From positions 90,424,529 to 90,488,528 of the forward strand of contig CM043959.1 in the NCBI GenBank assembly GCA_014529385.2: a stretch of 64,000 nucleotides of DNA. The letters run 5' to 3'. Origin of the DNA: Adiantum capillus-veneris. Its lineage: Eukaryota > Streptophyta > Polypodiopsida > Polypodiales > Pteridaceae. The translations under genes were made by a program, and so were the position numbers. A model generated the notes under the pieces. It had not been told where the DNA came from and ran no database searches. It saw only the letters and a program-made list of their open reading frames with translations. This document shows positions 60,889 to 64,000 of the stretch, piece after piece; within the stretch, counting starts at the first letter, position 1; each line of letters starts with the position of its first letter.

Positions 60889-61733
60889 TGTGAGAGTTTG
60901 TGAGAGAACTCCAAAAACTATAAGAAGGAGTTAAACCATAGATGCCATGAAGTATAGAATTTGGAAGGAAGTGCAATCAAAGAAGCTTCATTCTTTCTCT
61001 CTTTTACTCACACACACAAAGAAAAAACACAAAAGAGGATATCAAAACAACACAAAAATGAAAACATCAAGGCTATGGTCATAACGTATCATAGGTAATA
61101 TGAAAGGGTTAATAGATGAGTTAATGGCGTTTAATCTTTGTGTAAAAAATTCATCAAAATAAGGTATAGTTTTGGCAACAAAAGTCTTCTTGTGGTCCCC
61201 TTTGCCTAGACCTTTATTTGATTCCCTAATGGACACCTCATGTCATATGAAAGCATGACATTGCTCCTTGACAAAGTTTTGTAATCATGATTGCAATAAT
61301 GCATTAAAATAGGGGTATCTTTGAGAAACATGGAAGCTAGTGTACCACTAGCATTTGATTCGTTCCTAGTAGCTATTTAAAAAGAAATATAAGAAAAATA
61401 TTAAAAATACATAGAATATATATATATTGAAATTTACCCTAGATATAGGATCTAACTAGGGTGTAAGATGGTAATGACATAGTAGAAATAAAGAATCAAT
61501 TCTTTTTGCCCCAAGTTAAAGAAGCGGACCTATTGACGCTTTTTCCATAGTACTTTTTGAGGGTAAAGTAAGAATATGTTACCCTTGAGATAAATAATAT
61601 GATGAGATAGAAAGCTTATTATTATACTTAAGTATGCATATATACGTTATACGAAATATAATGATGTATCTAAAAAGTTACAAGATAACTCTTGTAGCAT
61701 GCGTTCCCACTATGTACGTGTCACAGCACAACA
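60889..61733 (-). repeat. gypsy B 3' LTR, approximate left end
   Basis: On the minus strand it starts TGTTGTGCTGTGACACG immediately after a polypurine tract TTTTGAGGGGGTGGA (61748-61734). The other end is a guess: TGTGAGAGTTTG at 60889 would give the CA end of the LTR. The body is AT-rich and non-coding. There is no second copy in the window. Confidence 0.5.
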
Positions 61734-61800
61734 TCCACCCCCTCAAAACGTGCACATCCTCCGGTATGTGGCACATTGTCTCTCTATAAGATTAGCCCTC

Positions 61801-62810
61801 TTATACATCTTCCTTGATTTCTTCTTCACTAGATGATTCCAAAGCTTCATCTTCACTTTGATCTTCACCTTTGTTTTGTTCTTCCTCCTCATCAATATCT
61901 TTTGGATCATTGTCTCCTCTTCTCTTAAACATTTTGATCCTTTTTCCGGCAATGGGAATCTTTACTTCTGTACCATCTAATTCAGATAAGCTGTAAGTAC
62001 CATTTTCATGCACATGCTTTACAACATACGGTCCAAAACATCTTTTTGAGAACTTACGCATGACTGTGTGCTGGTTATCAAGGCTGCTATCATACACTAA
62101 AACCCAGTCACCTTTGTCAATTGCTTTGCTCCTGAGACGATGCCCCTTATCAAAGTAGTTCTTGTTTGTCAACCTTGCATTTTTGAGTCGTTCTTTTGGA
62201 GCCTCAATGTCTCCAGGTCTTCTCTCTAGTTGCCTTATGCGCAATGCAAGGAGGTCTTCCCTGCCAAGCCCCTCTTGCCAAGGTAGTACATTCCATGTGG
62301 GAATTGTATCTTCAATCGACATCACTGGCTTTTGACCATACATTAGCTCCACAGGCATGTAGCTAGTTACTGAGCTATGTATTGTACGATCAGCCCATAA
62401 AGCATACAGTAACAATTTTGGCCACTCACCAATTCTTCCTTCGGAAGCCTTGGCCAAAGCTTTGATGATATGAGGATGCCCTCTTTCACTCTTTCCATTT
62501 CATTCAGGGTTATGAGATGTAGTAAGAGAAAGATTGATCCCTAATCTAGAAAAGAACTCCCTTGCTTCTTTGGCATCCAGTTCCCCTCTGTCTGCAGTGA
62601 TCTTTCCCACACAACCATAGCGGCAAATCACCTCATCAAGAAGGAATTTGCACACAGCTTCCGCGGTTTTATCTCTTAATGCTCTTCCTTCAACCTAATT
62701 AGTTAGGTCCTCTCGTGAAAGAACCAAGCATCTCATCTTCCAGAGTCCTAAAGGAATTGTGACTAGATCCACAACCCATTTATAGTGCACCGCCAGTGGA
62801 TATGTAGGGT
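61801..62810 (-). pseudogene. gypsy B integrase
   Basis: From about 62810 leftwards the core reads YKWVVDLVTIPLG (first Asp), ITADRGELDAKEAREFF (second Asp) and NGKSERGHPHI (Glu), so the triad is present, with stops near 62700 and 62503. From 62457 the frame is open for 218 residues: YALWADRTIHSSVTSYMPVE, then the C-terminal SH3-like part with KGDWVLVYDSSLDN and CFGPYVVKHVHENGTYSL, and an acidic tail ending at 61801-61803. No chromodomain is seen. Confidence 0.87.
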
Positions 62811-64000
62811 GCAATCCATCACGATATCAAACATTTGAATACATTTGACAAGTTACACATGACTCTACAAATCGAGATACATCTTTGTAAATACTCTTCT
62901 ACCAGTATTTTCTTTCAACTTGGAGAATGTTGCCCACACACCCCTGTGTCTAGCCCATATACTCTCATGAAACTCTTGCATGAGCTTTACTTGAGTCTCT
63001 TTTTTACATATAACCCTTTGTGGTGTAGCACCCTTTTGTTTAGGATGCTTTCACAAGTAGCCATCCCTCAAAAAGTAACCATATGCTTTCCTGCGTATCC
63101 TCTTGAATTCATGTTCAGACCAATCATCTTGTTTTGTTAGAGTACTCAAGTAGCTTCCAATAAGAAGCCAATCATCTTCATAAAGATATTTCAAGAACAA
63201 TTCAAGTAGATTAGTCATGCAGACATTGTTACCTTTGACATGAGAGATGGAATAGAATTTTGTGCCCACATCATCTCCCTCATCAATCATCTGTGACTCA
63301 TCTATATACCTTGCCCTTGATAGAATATCTGCCACTGTATTGTCTTTACCTACAATGTGCTTAAACTCAGGGTTTAAGGACTTAATGTACGCAATCCACC
63401 ACAACATAGCAATGTGTGGTGTTGAGCAGCTTGTAATCATCCCAAGAAGTGGTAGACAATTTGTTTCTACAACCACATATGCACCAATTAGGTACTCTTT
63501 CCCATTTTTCAAAGTTGTAACCATATCCCATAACTCTCTCTTTTTCTGTGGATAGTTTCTTTGTCGAGCACTTAGTACCTTTGCTCCAAATCTCACCACA
63601 CACCTGTGTCCTTCGTCATCTTGCCCTATTGCCCATCCAATCCCTATAGGACTGGTATCTACTGTCACAATTACTGGCCTTTGACACTCATAGTCTACCT
63701 TTCTCAAAGCTGATGCTGGCTGGAGTAACTCCTTTAACTTTTTCATGCATTTTACATGTGCTTCTGTCCATTTAAACTTTTGATTCTTTCTAAGTAGCCG
63801 ATAAACAGGATCAGCTACATGTGCATAATGTGGAATCCAAATAACATAGAAGACACATGCTCCCAGAGACCTTCTCACCTTAGCGATGCTAGTGCATGTT
63901 TCTTTCATTCTTTGGATGGCATCTACCTTTGCTGGACAAGGTTTCCTACTATATGGTCCGCACATGTGCCCCACAATGAGCACTTCATTGACACCAAACA
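62811..64000 (-). pseudogene. gypsy B RT end, RNase H and integrase zinc region
   Basis: A 310-residue minus-strand frame (63983-63051) begins in the RT thumb (VGHMCGPYSRKPCPAKVD), continues through KFKWTEAHVKCMKKLKELLQ and covers RNase H: VDTSPIGIGWAIG, KKRELWDMVTTL, VVETNCLPLLGM and DNTVADILSRARYID. The usual Asp positions are VDTS, ETN in place of TDH, and VAD, so the third acidic site reads Glu. It ends GYFLRDGYL. Past TGA 63051-63053 a zinc-finger region (HESIWARHRG, then CVTCQ in another frame) leads to the integrase core. Confidence 0.85.

Larger units (their letters stand above)
60889..64000 (-). mobile_element. gypsy B: second element of the gypsy A family, 3' part
   Basis: It holds, on the minus strand, the end of RT, RNase H, integrase, polypurine tract and 3' LTR. 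The 5' half continues off the right edge of the window. The overlap with gypsy A (63634-63983 against 14494-14870) shows the same family: VGHMCGPY(S/G)RKPCP and KVDYECQRPVIVTVDTSP are common. It cannot be part of the same copy as gypsy A because the overlap is present in both. Confidence 0.85.

Overview
The window is plant nuclear DNA made almost wholly of transposable elements. I found no host gene, tRNA, rRNA or CRISPR array. A land plant is indicated by plant-type Ty3/gypsy elements (one chromovirus, and one Tat-like element with two RNase H domains), several Ty1/copia elements primed by initiator tRNA-Met, and an En/Spm (CACTA) transposon with TNP2, DUF4218 and DUF4216 domains. The mixture of families and the long CA/GA/poly-G tracts suggested a fern or other seed-free plant to me. 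That is an impression, not a proof.

Layout. 1-6947: decayed chromovirus (+) with its 3' LTR. 6948-11739: a protease-bearing LTR element with no reverse transcriptase seen, carrying repeated W-x-P-K motifs. 11744-12916: a near-perfect 1.17 kb palindrome. 12917-14493: 5' end of a copia element (-). 14494-16079 and 53569-55495: the two halves of one gypsy element (gypsy A, -), split by a CACTA transposon (16080-53568) flanked by TTT duplications. 55497-56687: copia fragment (+), cut by a second copia (56688-60835, -). 60889-64000: 3' half of a second gypsy A-like element (gypsy B, -).

Inside the CACTA lies a set of nested insertions. Element X (18812-44859, +) is a gag-only LTR element. X was hit twice. 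Its gag frame received Z (20532-31320, GGTTC duplication), a non-coding LTR element, and Z in turn received copia W (24957-29949, ATTTT duplication). The 3' LTR of X received Y (32503-43847, -), a largely complete Tat-like gypsy element. A solo chromovirus LTR (48454-50066) sits in the CACTA transposase gene. Removing X and the solo LTR leaves a CACTA of about 9.8 kb, a normal size. The deepest stack is five layers: gypsy A, CACTA, X, Z, W.

Relations. X and Y share a 13-nt primer-binding-site core and a related gag motif, so X may have been mobilised by Y-type proteins. The 3' LTR of the first chromovirus and the solo LTR in the CACTA are the same family and both carry a CA microsatellite. 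Gypsy A and gypsy B are the same family. Nearly all genes are pseudogenes. Y is closest to intact: gag to integrase is one frame with four nonsense codons, each explicable by one C-to-T or G-to-A change. All alignments, counts and boundaries were made by eye.
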